Below the pieces are notes generated by a model. The model was not told where the DNA came from. It saw only the letters and a list, made by a program, of their open reading frames with translations, and made no database searches. From assembly GCF_023149135.1 (NCBI RefSeq), contig NZ_JAIWJX010000002.1, forward strand, positions 4,278,001 through 4,342,000: a stretch of 64,000 bases of DNA, read 5' to 3'. Made by a program: the position numbers and the translations under genes. Shown one piece after another: positions 26,302 to 35,872 of the stretch (position 1 is the first letter of the stretch; every line of letters starts with the position of its first letter). The stretch is from Fictibacillus marinisediminis (GTDB taxonomy: Bacteria > Bacillota > Bacilli > Bacillales > Fictibacillaceae).

Positions 26302-26304
26302 TAG

Positions 26305-26338
26305 AGAAGCACCGGGGGAAATCTCTGGTGCTTTTTTG
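26305..26338 (+). terminator. Terminator of the purine permease gene
   Basis: AGCACC / GGTGCT stem followed by six T residues. Confidence 0.5.
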
Positions 26339-26392
26339 TTTATTTTCAGGGCTAATCGGAGATAAAAAGCAGCTTCATCAAAACCACCAAAC

Positions 26393-26422
26393 GAATAAAA
26401 ACACCCCAACCCGTTCATAGTA
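26393..26422 (+). promoter_or_regulatory. Likely sigma-G promoter of sspH
   Basis: GAATA (26393-26397) and CATAGTA (26416-26422) separated by 18 bases match the forespore sigma-G pattern. 24 bases upstream of the sspH start codon. Confidence 0.5.
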
Positions 26423-26446
26423 AAGACGAAAAGGAGGGATCGTACG

Positions 26447-26626
26447 ATGAACAAACAGCGTGCACAAGAGATTGCCTCATCCCCGGTAATGGCAAACGTT
26501 ACATGTGATGGTGTACCAATTTACATCCAGCATGTTGACGATCAAGGAGAAACGGCCAGAATCTACCCGCTCGGCCAGCCGGAAAATGAACAGCAGGTTT
26601 CTCTCAGCAGTTTAATGGAACAGTAA
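26447..26626 (+). CDS. sspH: Small acid-soluble spore protein H
   Basis: 59-residue minor SASP. Family pattern: MNKQRAQEIASSPVMANVTC, then VPIYIQHVDDQGETARIYPL, ending VSLSSLMEQ. A minor forespore protein; its exact role is unknown. AAGGAGGG lies eight bases before the ATG, and a sigma-G-like promoter and a weak terminator bracket it, so it is monocistronic. It is too short for routine gene lists at a 60-codon cut-off. Confidence 0.5.
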   Translation: MNKQRAQEIASSPVMANVTCDGVPIYIQHVDDQGETARIYPLGQPENEQQVSLSSLMEQ

Positions 26627-26652
26627 ATGCCCCTTTTACAGGGGTATTTTCT
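26627..26652 (+). terminator. Weak terminator of sspH
   Basis: CCCC / GGGG stem with TTTTACA loop, then TATTTTCTTT. Confidence 0.5.
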
Positions 26653-26745
26653 TTGTTTGGCAGAAGAATGATTAAGCTTGGAATGAGAGCGGGAATAGTA
26701 CATAATGTTGAAAATAACAGCTGTTTATTTTGAGGTGATCCCGAA

Positions 26746-28398
26746 ATGCTTCATTTAGATAAAAATCATAATCCGCAAAAAAACAAAGAACTCATTGCTT
26801 CTTTTTCTGAGAATAAAGAAGATCTAAAAAGCTTGCTGGATCAAACCGATACGCTTTTTCAGGAACTGAACCCTCTGCCTGAACCAGCGCATTCATCAAC
26901 TTTCACATTAAAAAACTTACTGCAAAGTCTTCCGAAGATCTTACTGTCCACATCATGGCATAAAAATAAAGAACCGCTCCCTCAAATAGAAGCAGATGAA
27001 GAGGGAGGCTTTTATCCGGATTGGAAAAAGATGCTCGACCAGGAATTCATCCGGCTGGAACAAGAGATCGTACAAGAAGTAAATGTACGGGATTTCGGTG
27101 CAGTTGGAGACGGCCACACCGATGACACAGAAGCGTTCAAAAAAGCCATTGGACACGGCAAAGTGAAGGTTATTATTCCTGACGGCGTATATATCACACG
27201 TGGAATTCGGCTGCCTTCATGGACGATGCTGATAGGTGCCGGTAAGGGAACGACCACCATCAAGCTTCATGATAAGGCACCGAGAAGCCGGCAGCTGGTA
27301 ACCAACATCAGCCACTGGAGAGGCAACCATCACATCTGCGTCCAAGGGATGAGCCTGGACTGGAATGTGGAACGTTTGAATCCGTACAAAAAGACAGCAG
27401 CAGGCAATAACCAGTCCAGCTGTCTTACATATGCCCATGTAACATTCGGCTGGGTAAAAGAGGTGGAAGGCATCAATCCCGGCCTGCATTGTTTTGATGT
27501 TTCATCTGCCGTTTATACCTATTTCGGGGATGCTACACGCGCACGCAGGAGCAGCCGTTATATCTGGCTCGACAAACTGAACGGCTATGGATTCGGTGAT
27601 GATGGGATAACGACCCATCACAGCGACAATATTCTCATTTCCAATTGCCATTTGTGTGACCCAAGCGGAAGGGCCCATAAGGAAGGGTTCTCCAATTCTA
27701 ACGGCATTGAAGTCGACGATGGCTCTCGAAATGTCATGCTTCTTAACAATTCGACCACACGTTGCTTCGGCGGTGTGGAGATCAAGGCACACCACAATTC
27801 TGCAGCGGCAAGCAACACACAGATCGCCGGGCATATCTCGATTAACGACAATCGTTCGTACAATTTTCGCCATATCGGACATCACATTGAAACAGATCCC
27901 GAATCGAAGACGGCATTTAATATTAAAGCCAGCCATATCGTGGCTGTAGCACCAATACGGACTCCTTTATACAAGGACTCAACACCCCGGGCAATGGTGA
28001 TCTCTGCTTACAAAAATGTGGCCATCAACCATTTCACCGTCATTGGCGACCCTGACTATGATTACCGGGGAGAGCCGGTCATTGCGGTTCAGTACCGATC
28101 TCGAAATATTATTTTGCATCATCTGAACATACTGGATTTTAAAACAGCAGGAGCGGATATTAAAGTATTTGGCGGTCCTCATGGGGCAGACTCGGTTGAA
28201 ATTCGGAAGGTAAAGATTCAAAATTCTGCACCGACTGCTCTCCACATCGGCTCAGGTATACATTCCATTAAAATCAGTGATATTCAAGCGGTGTGCGAAA
28301 AGGGGAATAAGGGACTCCTCGTTGATCAGTCCAACGCGGAAATTGAAGATTTTCATTCACTCGGCTACAAAACTCCCATTTCTATAGTCAATAAGTAG
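26746..28398 (+). CDS. Right-handed beta-helix (pectate lyase/GH28-like) protein
   Basis: 550 residues. The first 105 are helical and charged. Then the signature VNVRDFGAVGDGHTDDTEAF opens a parallel beta-helix of the GH28-related/pectate-lyase-3 family, with repeated rungs (ISNCHLCDPSG, VMLLNNSTTRCFGG, VEIRKVKIQNS). Related folds are found in phage tail-spike enzymes and B. subtilis YobO-like proteins. No signal peptide, so it is either cytoplasmic or released or spore-associated by another route. The ATG follows GAGGTGATC. Substrate unknown. Monocistronic. Confidence 0.5.
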   Translation: MLHLDKNHNPQKNKELIASFSENKEDLKSLLDQTDTLFQELNPLPEPAHSSTFTLKNLLQSLPKILLSTSWHKNKEPLPQIEADEEGGFYPDWKKMLDQEFIRLEQEIVQEVNVRDFGAVGDGHTDDTEAFKKAIGHGKVKVIIPDGVYITRGIRLPSWTMLIGAGKGTTTIKLHDKAPRSRQLVTNISHWRGNHHICVQGMSLDWNVERLNPYKKTAAGNNQSSCLTYAHVTFGWVKEVEGINPGLHCFDVSSAVYTYFGDATRARRSSRYIWLDKLNGYGFGDDGITTHHSDNILISNCHLCDPSGRAHKEGFSNSNGIEVDDGSRNVMLLNNSTTRCFGGVEIKAHHNSAAASNTQIAGHISINDNRSYNFRHIGHHIETDPESKTAFNIKASHIVAVAPIRTPLYKDSTPRAMVISAYKNVAINHFTVIGDPDYDYRGEPVIAVQYRSRNIILHHLNILDFKTAGADIKVFGGPHGADSVEIRKVKIQNSAPTALHIGSGIHSIKISDIQAVCEKGNKGLLVDQSNAEIEDFHSLGYKTPISIVNK

Positions 28399-28545
28399 CA
28401 GGATTTTTAGAACAAGTTGGAACTATTTCCTTTAACTTGTAACCATTTCTTAACCTGTTTTCAATATATAGTCCCTATTTCTTCATATCTCCTTAACAAT
28501 AAAGTGTTTTAATGAGTGTGAAAACTCAATGAGGAGGAAACAACA

Positions 28546-30447
28546 TTGAAGAAAAAAGTCTCAATCGGCTTATCCTTGGCGATCATGGCCTCAAGCGCCA
28601 TTCCAGCCTTTGCTTCATCTGGCCAGAACCATCACTTTCCCCATAACCACAACCAGATCAAGAGCATAGAATTTGAATCGATGAAAGCACCAAGCACCAT
28701 TGAAAACATGGTAAAAACGTATACAGATGCAAAAGTAAAAATCACGTACAAAGACGGTACGGTAAAAGAAACTCCGTTAACTTATAATCAGCTATTCTTA
28801 TCCAAGGATAAAATTGTAGACAACAAAGGTGAAAAGATCCCTGCAGGTACCCCTATTGATGCAAAAGGCAATCCTATCGTTGATCGAAGCGTGCCTGACA
28901 AGCCTTCATATTATATTTCTGACGCACCCGATTCCAATAGTTTTATTACGATTGCCGGAAAAGATTACATTATCTCTCATTATGAGTATGATTCCATGGA
29001 TAATGCCGGAAACGAAATTAAAGGACTGCCTGCATCCATGACACTGACTCAAGTTGACCGCGATAAGAAAACAGGCAAGCTTACCGTTAATCATGCGAAG
29101 AAAATTGACTTTTCTAACGTGAACGGCCTATGGACACCTTGTAACGGCTCCACAACTGATTGGGGAACTCATCTTGGATCTGAGGAATATGAGCCGGATG
29201 CCCGTGCGTTCGAAGATTCTTCTTCTGATTCCTATCGTGATGTCACCAATTTTGCACAGCACTACTTTGGAGACAAATCGAAAGCCAATCCTTATTTCTA
29301 TGGATGGATTCCAGAGATCTCCATTCACCCTAACGGCAATACCAGCGTGGTAAAGCATTACAGCACAGGACGCTTTTCACATGAAATCATGCAGGTGATG
29401 CCTGATCAAAAAACAGCATTGTTTGGTGATGACGGCGGTAATACGATGATGTTTATGTATGTCGCCGATCAGAAGAGAGACTTCTCTGCAGGGACTCTAT
29501 ATGCGGCAAAATTCAAGCAAACGTCTTCAGATAACGGCGGCGCAGGAGACTTGCAGTGGATCAAGCTTGGCCATTCAACAGACAAAGAAGTAAAGAAAAT
29601 AATAGATAAAGGTACGAAATTCAGCGATATCTTTGAAACTTCGGCTCAACCTGCTCCTGGCTTTAAAGCGATAAAAACAGCGGCAAGCAAGAAAGTAGAG
29701 TATCTTAAAGTTAAGCCAGGCATGGAAAAGGCTGCAGCATTCCTAGAATCACGACGATATGGCGCATTGCTGGGTGCAACTTCTGAGTTTAATAAAATGG
29801 AGGGAATTGCCGTTAATAAGGCTGGCCATAAAGCTTATATCGCCATTTCATACGAGAACGGAAGCATGAAAAAAGAGGATATCAGCGGCGTGCAGGATGA
29901 CATCCAAATGCCGGTTCTTGACTCTGGAACAACCTTTGAACTAGATTTGAATGCCGGTCAAAGAGACCATAGCAGCCACAGCATCAATAGCCGCTATGCG
30001 CCTTCAAAAATGAAGGGCCTCCTTGTCGGTGAGGATCTTCCAAAATCTGATGCATACGGCAATACTGCCAATCCGGATAAAATAGCGAATCCAGATAATC
30101 TTACCTTCTCCAACGACATGGACACGCTATTTATCGGTGAAGACAGCTCGCATCACACCAACAACTTTGTTTGGGCCTATAATGTTAAAACGAAAAAACT
30201 TTCAAGAATACTTTCTGTTCCAGCAGGGGCTGAAGCAACGGGCTTGCGAGCGGTTGATCAACTGAAGAATTCTCGCTATTTGCTTAGCAACTTCCAGCAC
30301 CCGGGTGAAGATCTGGATGGAAAACAAATTACAGCAGTAGATAAGGAAAAGCTCGAAGATGCCATGAAAAAAGGCATAGGTATCCAGGAAACGGGCGGAG
30401 TCGGCTACCTTTCAGGACTTCCATCTGGAGATTTGAAAACAAAATAA
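28546..30447 (+). CDS. Secreted PhoX-type alkaline phosphatase (DUF839)
   Basis: 633 residues. The Sec signal peptide (residues 1-24) ends with IPAFASS. The mature part has the PhoX pattern: LWTPCNGSTTDWGTHLGSEE with Cys, FSHEIMQVMPDQKTALFGDD, and LTFSNDMDTLFIGEDSS with acidic metal ligands. Probably a calcium/iron phosphatase scavenging phosphate. The start is TTG after GAGGAGG. TAACC/TTAACA words upstream (28420-28500, some 11 bases apart) hint at PhoP control, but the match is weak. A two-way terminator follows. Confidence 0.5.
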   Translation: MKKKVSIGLSLAIMASSAIPAFASSGQNHHFPHNHNQIKSIEFESMKAPSTIENMVKTYTDAKVKITYKDGTVKETPLTYNQLFLSKDKIVDNKGEKIPAGTPIDAKGNPIVDRSVPDKPSYYISDAPDSNSFITIAGKDYIISHYEYDSMDNAGNEIKGLPASMTLTQVDRDKKTGKLTVNHAKKIDFSNVNGLWTPCNGSTTDWGTHLGSEEYEPDARAFEDSSSDSYRDVTNFAQHYFGDKSKANPYFYGWIPEISIHPNGNTSVVKHYSTGRFSHEIMQVMPDQKTALFGDDGGNTMMFMYVADQKRDFSAGTLYAAKFKQTSSDNGGAGDLQWIKLGHSTDKEVKKIIDKGTKFSDIFETSAQPAPGFKAIKTAASKKVEYLKVKPGMEKAAAFLESRRYGALLGATSEFNKMEGIAVNKAGHKAYIAISYENGSMKKEDISGVQDDIQMPVLDSGTTFELDLNAGQRDHSSHSINSRYAPSKMKGLLVGEDLPKSDAYGNTANPDKIANPDNLTFSNDMDTLFIGEDSSHHTNNFVWAYNVKTKKLSRILSVPAGAEATGLRAVDQLKNSRYLLSNFQHPGEDLDGKQITAVDKEKLEDAMKKGIGIQETGGVGYLSGLPSGDLKTK

Positions 30448-30463
30448 GCTTTATGATAAAAGC

Positions 30464-30496
30464 CCTACCCCGTATGCGGGATAGGGCTTTCTTTGT
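30464..30496. terminator. Bidirectional terminator between phoX-like and DUF697 genes
   Basis: AAAGCCCTACCCC / GGGATAGGGCTTT stem with a small loop; flanked by A-rich and T-rich sides for the converging genes. Confidence 0.5.
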
Positions 30497-30497
30497 T

Positions 30498-30980
30498 TTA
30501 TTGTGCTGGCAGCTGTTGATCTTCTATCATCTTTTTACAGACTTGATAGCACTCCTCAATATGAGAATTACCGAGATATTTCATCGCAGCAAAACTAATA
30601 CCGGCTGCTACAGCCTGTCCCACAAAAGGTACGAACTTCGTGACCTGTTTAACCGCTATGCGTTTACCCGCCTTTTTTAATAAAAGAGAAATCATCTGTT
30701 TCGTTACGACTCTGCCAGCAAACTGGCTGCCCGCTGAAGTGATGAGGACGATGATTTTCCCTTTCAATGTTGCATCCATCTTCTCAATCTGGCTGGGCGC
30801 CAAGCCAAACTTCTCATTAATGGCCGGCAGCAGTTGCATCATGATCGTGATGTCCGCACCCACATCCACTCCGGGAACCGGGATAACAGCGGCCGCCGCA
30901 GAAGCTGACGCTCGTTTATTAACCAGCACTCTACATTCCGTTCGGATGGCTTCTAGTTCTTCTATCGTTTTAGGAATCAT
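30498..30980 (-). CDS. DUF697-like membrane-associated protein
   Basis: 160 residues. An Ala-rich hydrophobic segment (SASAAAAVIPVPGVDVGADI, residues 25-44) is followed by amphipathic helices and a second hydrophobic block (FVPFVGQAVAAGISFAAMKYL). The IPVPGVDV pattern is typical of DUF697 and GTPase-associated proteins. No enzyme motif. AAAGGAG precedes the ATG. Function unknown. Confidence 0.5.
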   Translation of the reverse strand: MIPKTIEELEAIRTECRVLVNKRASASAAAAVIPVPGVDVGADITIMMQLLPAINEKFGLAPSQIEKMDATLKGKIIVLITSAGSQFAGRVVTKQMISLLLKKAGKRIAVKQVTKFVPFVGQAVAAGISFAAMKYLGNSHIEECYQVCKKMIEDQQLPAQ

Positions 30981-31105
30981 GGTTATCTCCTTTTATGTTA
31001 AGCTTTGCTTTAGATTATACCCAAAACTATATGATGAATAACTAGTATTATGCACTATTCGACCTATCAACCGCTCACTAATCACTGCAGAAAAGTAATC
31101 CAAAT

Positions 31106-31141
31106 AAAAAGAAGACCCGACAAAAGTCGGGTCTTCTTTAC
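31106..31141 (-). terminator. Terminator of the RlmN-type gene
   Basis: AAGAAGACCCGAC / GTCGGGTCTTCTT perfect stem around AAAA, with T-run on the minus strand. Confidence 0.5.
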
Positions 31142-31145
31142 AGCG

Positions 31146-32213
31146 CTATTGCGCTTTTTCTTTTTTAATCTGTTTGCTTCTCAGCTGTCCGCATGCGGCA
31201 TCAATATCAGTACCGTGCTCCTGGCGGATTTTGCAGTTGATGCCCCGTTTTTTCAGTGTATCGTAAAACGTCAGCACAGACTCCTCCTCGCTTCGCTGAT
31301 ATTGGCTGTGTTCGTCTACTGGATTGTACGGAATCAGGTTGACGTAGACCTTTTGCTTTTTATCTTGGAGCAAATCAGCGAGTTGTTCTGCTTCTTCCTT
31401 ATGATCATTAACATCTCTTAATAAAATGTACTCAATCGTAATTCTCTTGTTTGTTTTTTCTAAATAATAATCCAAGGATTCCATTAATTTTTCAATAGGA
31501 ATCGCACGGTTTATTTTCATGATGCGTGTCCGTAATTCATTATTCGGTGCATGAAGGGAGATCGCCAAATTCACAGGTAGCTGAGAGTCAGCAAATTCAT
31601 AAATCTTGTTGGCGAGTCCGCTTGTAGAAACCGTGATATGACGCGCACCAATCGCAAGTCCTTTATGATTAATCACCACTTTTATGAAATCAATCATATT
31701 TTCAAAGTTATCAAATGGCTCTCCAATCCCCATGACAACGATATGGCTCACTTTTTCATCCTGATTTCTTTGATCAAGATGAAGCTGGACGTTCATGATC
31801 TGCTCGACGATCTCACCGCTCGATAAGTCACGGCTTTTGGCCAGTAAACCGCTCGCACAGAAACTGCAGCCAATGTTGCAGCCGACCTGGGTCGTCACAC
31901 AAACAGACAAGCCGTATTTGTGCTTCATTAATACCGTTTCGATCAAATTACCGTCCCGCAGCTTGAACAAAAACTTGATCGTGCCATCCTCTGATTCCTG
32001 CTTCACATGCTGCTGCATCGTCTGGAACTCGAAGCTTTCCGAAAGCATTTCGATGCATTCCTTTTTTACATCGCTCATTTCAGAAAAGGAAGTGACTCGT
32101 TTTCTATATAGATACTCCCAAACCAGGGATGCTTGATATGGTTTATGGCCCCGTTCTAATAGCCAGGCAGCCAGCTGTTCAAATGTTAATCCATAGATGG
32201 ATTCCTTCACCAT
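31146..32213 (-). CDS. RlmN-type radical SAM rRNA/tRNA adenine C2-methyltransferase
   Basis: 355 residues. Radical SAM cluster motif in [15 protein letters not shown] (CxxxCxxC), [44 protein letters not shown], and the C-terminal Cys in [15 protein letters not shown]. Expected to methylate C2 of A2503 in 23S rRNA and A37 of some tRNAs. The usual Bacillus rlmN sits beside prpC-prkC, but here the gene stands alone, so it may be a second copy or a Cfr-like relative. Whether another rlmN exists lies outside this window. GAGGG precedes the ATG. Confidence 0.5.
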   Translation of the reverse strand: MVKESIYGLTFEQLAAWLLERGHKPYQASLVWEYLYRKRVTSFSEMSDVKKECIEMLSESFEFQTMQQHVKQESEDGTIKFLFKLRDGNLIETVLMKHKYGLSVCVTTQVGCNIGCSFCASGLLAKSRDLSSGEIVEQIMNVQLHLDQRNQDEKVSHIVVMGIGEPFDNFENMIDFIKVVINHKGLAIGARHITVSTSGLANKIYEFADSQLPVNLAISLHAPNNELRTRIMKINRAIPIEKLMESLDYYLEKTNKRITIEYILLRDVNDHKEEAEQLADLLQDKKQKVYVNLIPYNPVDEHSQYQRSEEESVLTFYDTLKKRGINCKIRQEHGTDIDAACGQLRSKQIKKEKAQ

Positions 32214-32379
32214 TTTTTTACCCTCTTTTCAAAACATATAATGAACTGTCTCTGAAGACAGCATATTTTTTCGTAACCACCTGTTATCTTACCATAAAAA
32301 GTCTGGGTATTCAGCGGCGCTGTTTTGTCTTCTTTGGAACATTTTTACCATCCTTTATCCTTCTTAATCTTGAAAAGCA

Positions 32380-32740
32380 ATGAAAGACATTCTTGCGTTT
32401 CAATCCCAAAATTACGTGCTGCATGATAAAAGCAATGAATTTTATTGGGGAGGTGATGGACAGCTTTCGATTAAAACATTTAGGTATGGCCGGGCCCTTT
32501 ACAAAACGAACCGGCGTTTCTTTGCGGTGGAAGAAGGCCGATATCTTCTTTTAATGAAGGTGCCTATACGATGGGTATTGAAGAAGAAACTGAGGCGGAG
32601 TCTTTCTGTTTATTCTTCAGAAAAGGGCTTGCCGAGGAAGTGCCCTTTTCTTCAGCTCTCTCCACACAAATCGACTATTTCCGAGGAAATATGACGACAA
32701 AAAGCGATCCTCTCTGGAAGGAGGAACAGTTTCAGCAATT
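32380..32740 (+). pseudogene. AraC-family regulator remnant, frameshifted and truncated
   Basis: Reads as the N-terminal sensor half of an AraC regulator: LAFQSQNYVLHDKSNEF, FFAVEEGRYLLL. The frame then breaks at about 32554, where one base seems missing from TTTTAATGAA, and continues in the +2 frame as NEGAYTMGIEEETEAESFC, then DPLWKEEQFQQLMETI. The HTH domains are absent. It runs into a VOC gene fragment at about 32740. Decay is inferred from the frame change and loss of domains. Confidence 0.5.
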
Positions 32741-33025
32741 GATGGAAACGATTGGGATGGCGAGAACATGGCATTCTTTGAGTGCAGCGGCCTTCGTTTC
32801 ATGCTCAGCCTGCCAGAGAATGAAACATTTGCCCATCCGAGTTCCGTCATCCATTTCCAAGTGACTCATATTAAGAGCGCTTATGAAGAAATGCTGAAAA
32901 AAGGTGCAGCGTTTGTAAGCGAACCTCACCTGACCGCTAAAATGGGACAAACCGAAACATGGATGGCTTTCTTTAACGGTACAGAAGGACATACACATGC
33001 CTTGATGAGTGAGGCAGAGGTTTAA
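32741..33025 (+). pseudogene. VOC (glyoxalase/bleomycin-resistance-like) protein, C-terminal fragment
   Basis: From about 32741 the frame reads NDWDGENMAFFECSGLRFML and on to SSVIHFQVTHIKSAYEEM and WMAFFNGTEGHTHALMSE. This is the C-terminal two-thirds of a vicinal-oxygen-chelate domain. The N-terminal metal-ligand half is missing and there is no ribosome site at the internal ATG (32768). It is fused to the AraC remnant in another frame, so this looks like a deletion junction between two genes. Confidence 0.5.
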
Positions 33026-33099
33026 AAAAGGAGAAGAAAGGATACTAGATCTGTGAAAGAATCATAAAAGCTATAAATTCAAAGGTTTAATAGAACGAA

Positions 33100-33132
33100 A
33101 AAAACCTCAGCAGACAATCTGCTGAGGTTTTA
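33100..33132 (-). terminator. Terminator of gntP-bdh
   Basis: ACCTCAGCAGA / TCTGCTGAGGT perfect stem with T-run on the minus strand. Confidence 0.5.
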
Positions 33133-33141
33133 CAATACAAA

Positions 33142-33918
33142 TTATTGTGCAGTATAGCCGCCATCCATAACGATGGCTTGTCCTGTAATACTTTTTGCCT
33201 TGTCGCTTGCAAGGAACATCGCGTAGTCAGCGATCTCACTTACTTCCAATAAACGTTTTTGCGGAACTAGCGGGTAGATGACTTCTTCAAGAACACTTTC
33301 CAAAGAAACGTTTCTTGTTTTCGCTAAATCTTCCATTTGGCCGCGTACGAGAGGCGTGTCAACATATCCTGGGCAAAGGGCATTTACTGTTACTCCGTGA
33401 GTAGCAGACTCTAATGCCGCAACCTTTGTTAGACCGATCACACCATGTTTTGCACTGTTGTATGCTGCTTTTCCAGCAAACCCAATAAGTCCGTTAATGG
33501 AAGCCACGTTGATAATGCGTCCGAACCCCTGCTCTTTCATGATTGGGAATGCATGTTTAATCGCGATGAATGGAGCAGTCAGCATGATTTTAATCATTAA
33601 TTCGAATTTAGCAGTCGGGAACTCTTCGATAGGAGACACGTGCTGTAATCCTGCATTGTTGATGAGCACATCTACACGGCCGTATTCTTTATGAGCAGCT
33701 TCGATCATATTCTTGATGTCTTCTTCACTTGTTACATCTGCTTTAAGTCCGATTGCTTCATATCCTAGGCCGTTAAGTTCTTCTGCTGCTTTTTTTACGC
33801 CTTCAGCATTCAAATCAGTAAGTACCACTTTACTGCCGTTTTCAGCAAACGTTTTTCCGATTTCAAACCCAATGCCACTTGCAGAACCTGTAATTACAAC
33901 GACTTTATTTTCTACCAC
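33142..33918 (-). CDS. 3-hydroxybutyrate dehydrogenase
   Basis: 258-residue classical SDR: VVVITGSASGIGFEIG (NAD binding), NNAG, INVASINGLIGF with catalytic Ser, and the YNSAK catalytic Tyr-Lys. The LQHVSPIEEFP segment and C-terminal MDGGYTAQ match bacterial D-3-hydroxybutyrate dehydrogenases. Interconverts 3-hydroxybutyrate and acetoacetate. The start codon is GTG after AAGGAG. 15 bases downstream of a GntP permease, which probably imports the substrate. Confidence 0.5.
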   Translation of the reverse strand: MVENKVVVITGSASGIGFEIGKTFAENGSKVVLTDLNAEGVKKAAEELNGLGYEAIGLKADVTSEEDIKNMIEAAHKEYGRVDVLINNAGLQHVSPIEEFPTAKFELMIKIMLTAPFIAIKHAFPIMKEQGFGRIINVASINGLIGFAGKAAYNSAKHGVIGLTKVAALESATHGVTVNALCPGYVDTPLVRGQMEDLAKTRNVSLESVLEEVIYPLVPQKRLLEVSEIADYAMFLASDKAKSITGQAIVMDGGYTAQ

Positions 33919-33933
33919 GTCAATCTCTCCTTT

Positions 33934-35220
33934 TTATATAATCCCTATACTTGCCATAATGATGCCGACGATCACAGCGACAGTTGGAATGATTAATCCA
34001 ACGACAAATACATCTTTGTAACAATCCTTGTGAGACAGCTTTGTTACCGCAAGGAGAGTCAGCAATGCTCCGTTATGAGGGAGTATTGAAGCACCCGATG
34101 CGACGGAAGCCATTCGGTGAAAAGCTTCAGGGCTGATCCCTGTCGACTGGGATAAATCATAATACGTTTTTCCTAATGCCTGCAGCGCAATACCCATCCC
34201 GCCAGATGCAGAACCCGTAATCATAGCTAGAAGCTGAACGACTAATGATTCTGAAACGAGTGGATTGCTTGAGATGCCTAACAGCATATCTGTAATGTGA
34301 TCAAATTCGGGCACACTCGTTACAACAGCTCCAAATCCAACCGCAGCAGCCGTATTGATTATCGCCATAACCGATCCTTTTGCGCCTTCATTCATGGATG
34401 GAATAAAGGTTTTGTACCTCTTAATGTTGAGAAGAAGAATGACAATAATCCCAGCCAATAAAGAAGCAATCGGATTTAATTTAACGAAATCAAGTAATAT
34501 GACAACTACCATAAGTGGAATCAAAGACAATAGCCAGTTTGGCAAATTTTCTGTTCCTTTTTCCTCATTTTCCTTATCGCCTTCTACTTCTTTAAACATG
34601 TCACCGGCTGCTGTCATTCGGTTTTCTCTAAACTTGAGCCAAAAATAGCCTCCAACAGCCATGATCAGTGTCGTTACAATTCCAATCATTGAGCCCGCCA
34701 TCGGAGTGGTTTTAAAGGTATTCATCGGAATTAAGTTTTGAATCTGGGGCGTTCCTGGAACGGCTGTCATCGTAAAAGTAAAAGCACCCAAAACGATCGT
34801 TGGCGCAATAAGCTTTCTGGAGATGTTCGCTTTTTTAAACAATGCAAGCGCAATCGGATAAATCGCGAACACAACAACGAATAAGCTCACTCCGCCATAA
34901 GTTAAAACGGCTGAAGCAACGAGCACACCTAAGATGGCACGTTTTTCACCGATATACTTCGTAAACTGAAGAGCAACCGATTTGGCGGCTCCAGTATCCT
35001 CCATTAGTTTCCCTAGTACGGCACCTAATAAAAAGATCGGAAACCATTGCTTTGTAAAATTCACAAAGCCTGTCATATACGTATTGGTATAGGCGTCCAA
35101 TAGGTTTAATCCGCTTAATAATGCCACAATTCCGGCAACAACGGGCGCAACCCAAATGATCGACCAGCCCAGGTAGGCGAAAAACATAAGCAGTGCCAGC
35201 CCTATCAAAATACTAATCAA
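33934..35220 (-). CDS. GntP-family organic acid permease
   Basis: 428 residues, 12-14 membrane helices, GntP/YxjC type (FPIFLLGAVLGKLMEDTGAA, TMTAVPGTPQIQNLIPM, ASGASILPHNGALLTLLA). Likely carries hydroxybutyrate or a similar acid, given the adjacent dehydrogenase and the lactone operon beyond the regulator. TTG start after GGGGG. A perfect GAAAGC-GT-GCTTTC palindrome lies 25 bases upstream of the start. Confidence 0.5.
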   Translation of the reverse strand: MISILIGLALLMFFAYLGWSIIWVAPVVAGIVALLSGLNLLDAYTNTYMTGFVNFTKQWFPIFLLGAVLGKLMEDTGAAKSVALQFTKYIGEKRAILGVLVASAVLTYGGVSLFVVVFAIYPIALALFKKANISRKLIAPTIVLGAFTFTMTAVPGTPQIQNLIPMNTFKTTPMAGSMIGIVTTLIMAVGGYFWLKFRENRMTAAGDMFKEVEGDKENEEKGTENLPNWLLSLIPLMVVVILLDFVKLNPIASLLAGIIVILLLNIKRYKTFIPSMNEGAKGSVMAIINTAAAVGFGAVVTSVPEFDHITDMLLGISSNPLVSESLVVQLLAMITGSASGGMGIALQALGKTYYDLSQSTGISPEAFHRMASVASGASILPHNGALLTLLAVTKLSHKDCYKDVFVVGLIIPTVAVIVGIIMASIGII

Positions 35221-35244
35221 ACTTTTTCCCCCTTTTGTCTATAA

Positions 35245-35258
35245 GAAAGCGTGCTTTC
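35245..35258. promoter_or_regulatory. 14-bp palindrome upstream of gntP-bdh
   Basis: GAAAGC and GCTTTC around GT, 25 bases before the permease start codon; candidate operator. It resembles a cre site but has two extra central bases. Confidence 0.5.
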
Positions 35259-35427
35259 ACCCAAAAGCATCCTGTCTACTTGTGAATTTTTTATGAAAAT
35301 TGTAAGCTTGCTTACCCGAAGAGGAATTTTACTCTTGAATGTTCAATATGTGAAATATATGAAAGTTATAGGTGTCATGCGAAAAAAGAATAGGTGAAAA
35401 GTTCTAGAAAACTTACATGAAAAGCAA

Positions 35428-35462
35428 ATAAAAAACTCCAGCGCTAGTGCACTGGAGCTTCA
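35428..35462 (-). terminator. Terminator of yjdM
   Basis: CTCCAG / CTGGAG stem with GCGCTA inner pairing, T-run on the minus strand. Confidence 0.5.
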
Positions 35463-35475
35463 CTCCTTGAACGAT

Positions 35476-35820
35476 TTATATCTTCTTTACAAATTCAGAT
35501 TTTAACTTCATGGCGCCAAAACCGTCAATTTTGCAATCAATATCGTGGTCACCCTCGACCAGACGGATGCTTTTAACTTTAGTTCCTATTTTTATAACAG
35601 AAGATGTTCCTTTCACTTTAAGGTCTTTAATGACGGATACTGAATCACCATCATTTAAGACATTTCCATTTGAATCTCTAACAACCTTAATATCTTCATT
35701 TAATTCAGCTTCGCTAGTCCACTCATGAGCACATTCCGGACAAACAAAAAGGCTGCCATCCTCGTAGGTATACTCTGAGCTGCATTTTGGGCAGTTAGGC
35801 AATTTAGACAAGACAATCAT
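35476..35820 (-). CDS. yjdM: YjdM/PhnA-family zinc-ribbon protein
   Basis: 114 residues. The N-terminal zinc ribbon has two Cys pairs ([20 protein letters not shown]); the C-terminal PhnA-type barrel contains [20 protein letters not shown]. Historically named for alkylphosphonate use, but its real role is unclear. The ATG at 35820 is very close to GGAG; the TTG three codons later (35811), giving [10 protein letters not shown], fits relatives better. Monocistronic. Confidence 0.5.
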   Translation of the reverse strand: MIVLSKLPNCPKCSSEYTYEDGSLFVCPECAHEWTSEAELNEDIKVVRDSNGNVLNDGDSVSVIKDLKVKGTSSVIKIGTKVKSIRLVEGDHDIDCKIDGFGAMKLKSEFVKKI

Positions 35821-35872
35821 TTCTCCATTCGTTTTTGTTCATTTTACCATATAAAATTTTTTTGAATTTGTT

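Noticed and set aside
35221..35300. Sigma-54 promoter for gntP-bdh
   Set aside because: A GG-N10-GC spacing exists on the minus strand, but the surrounding bases match the -24/-12 consensus poorly.
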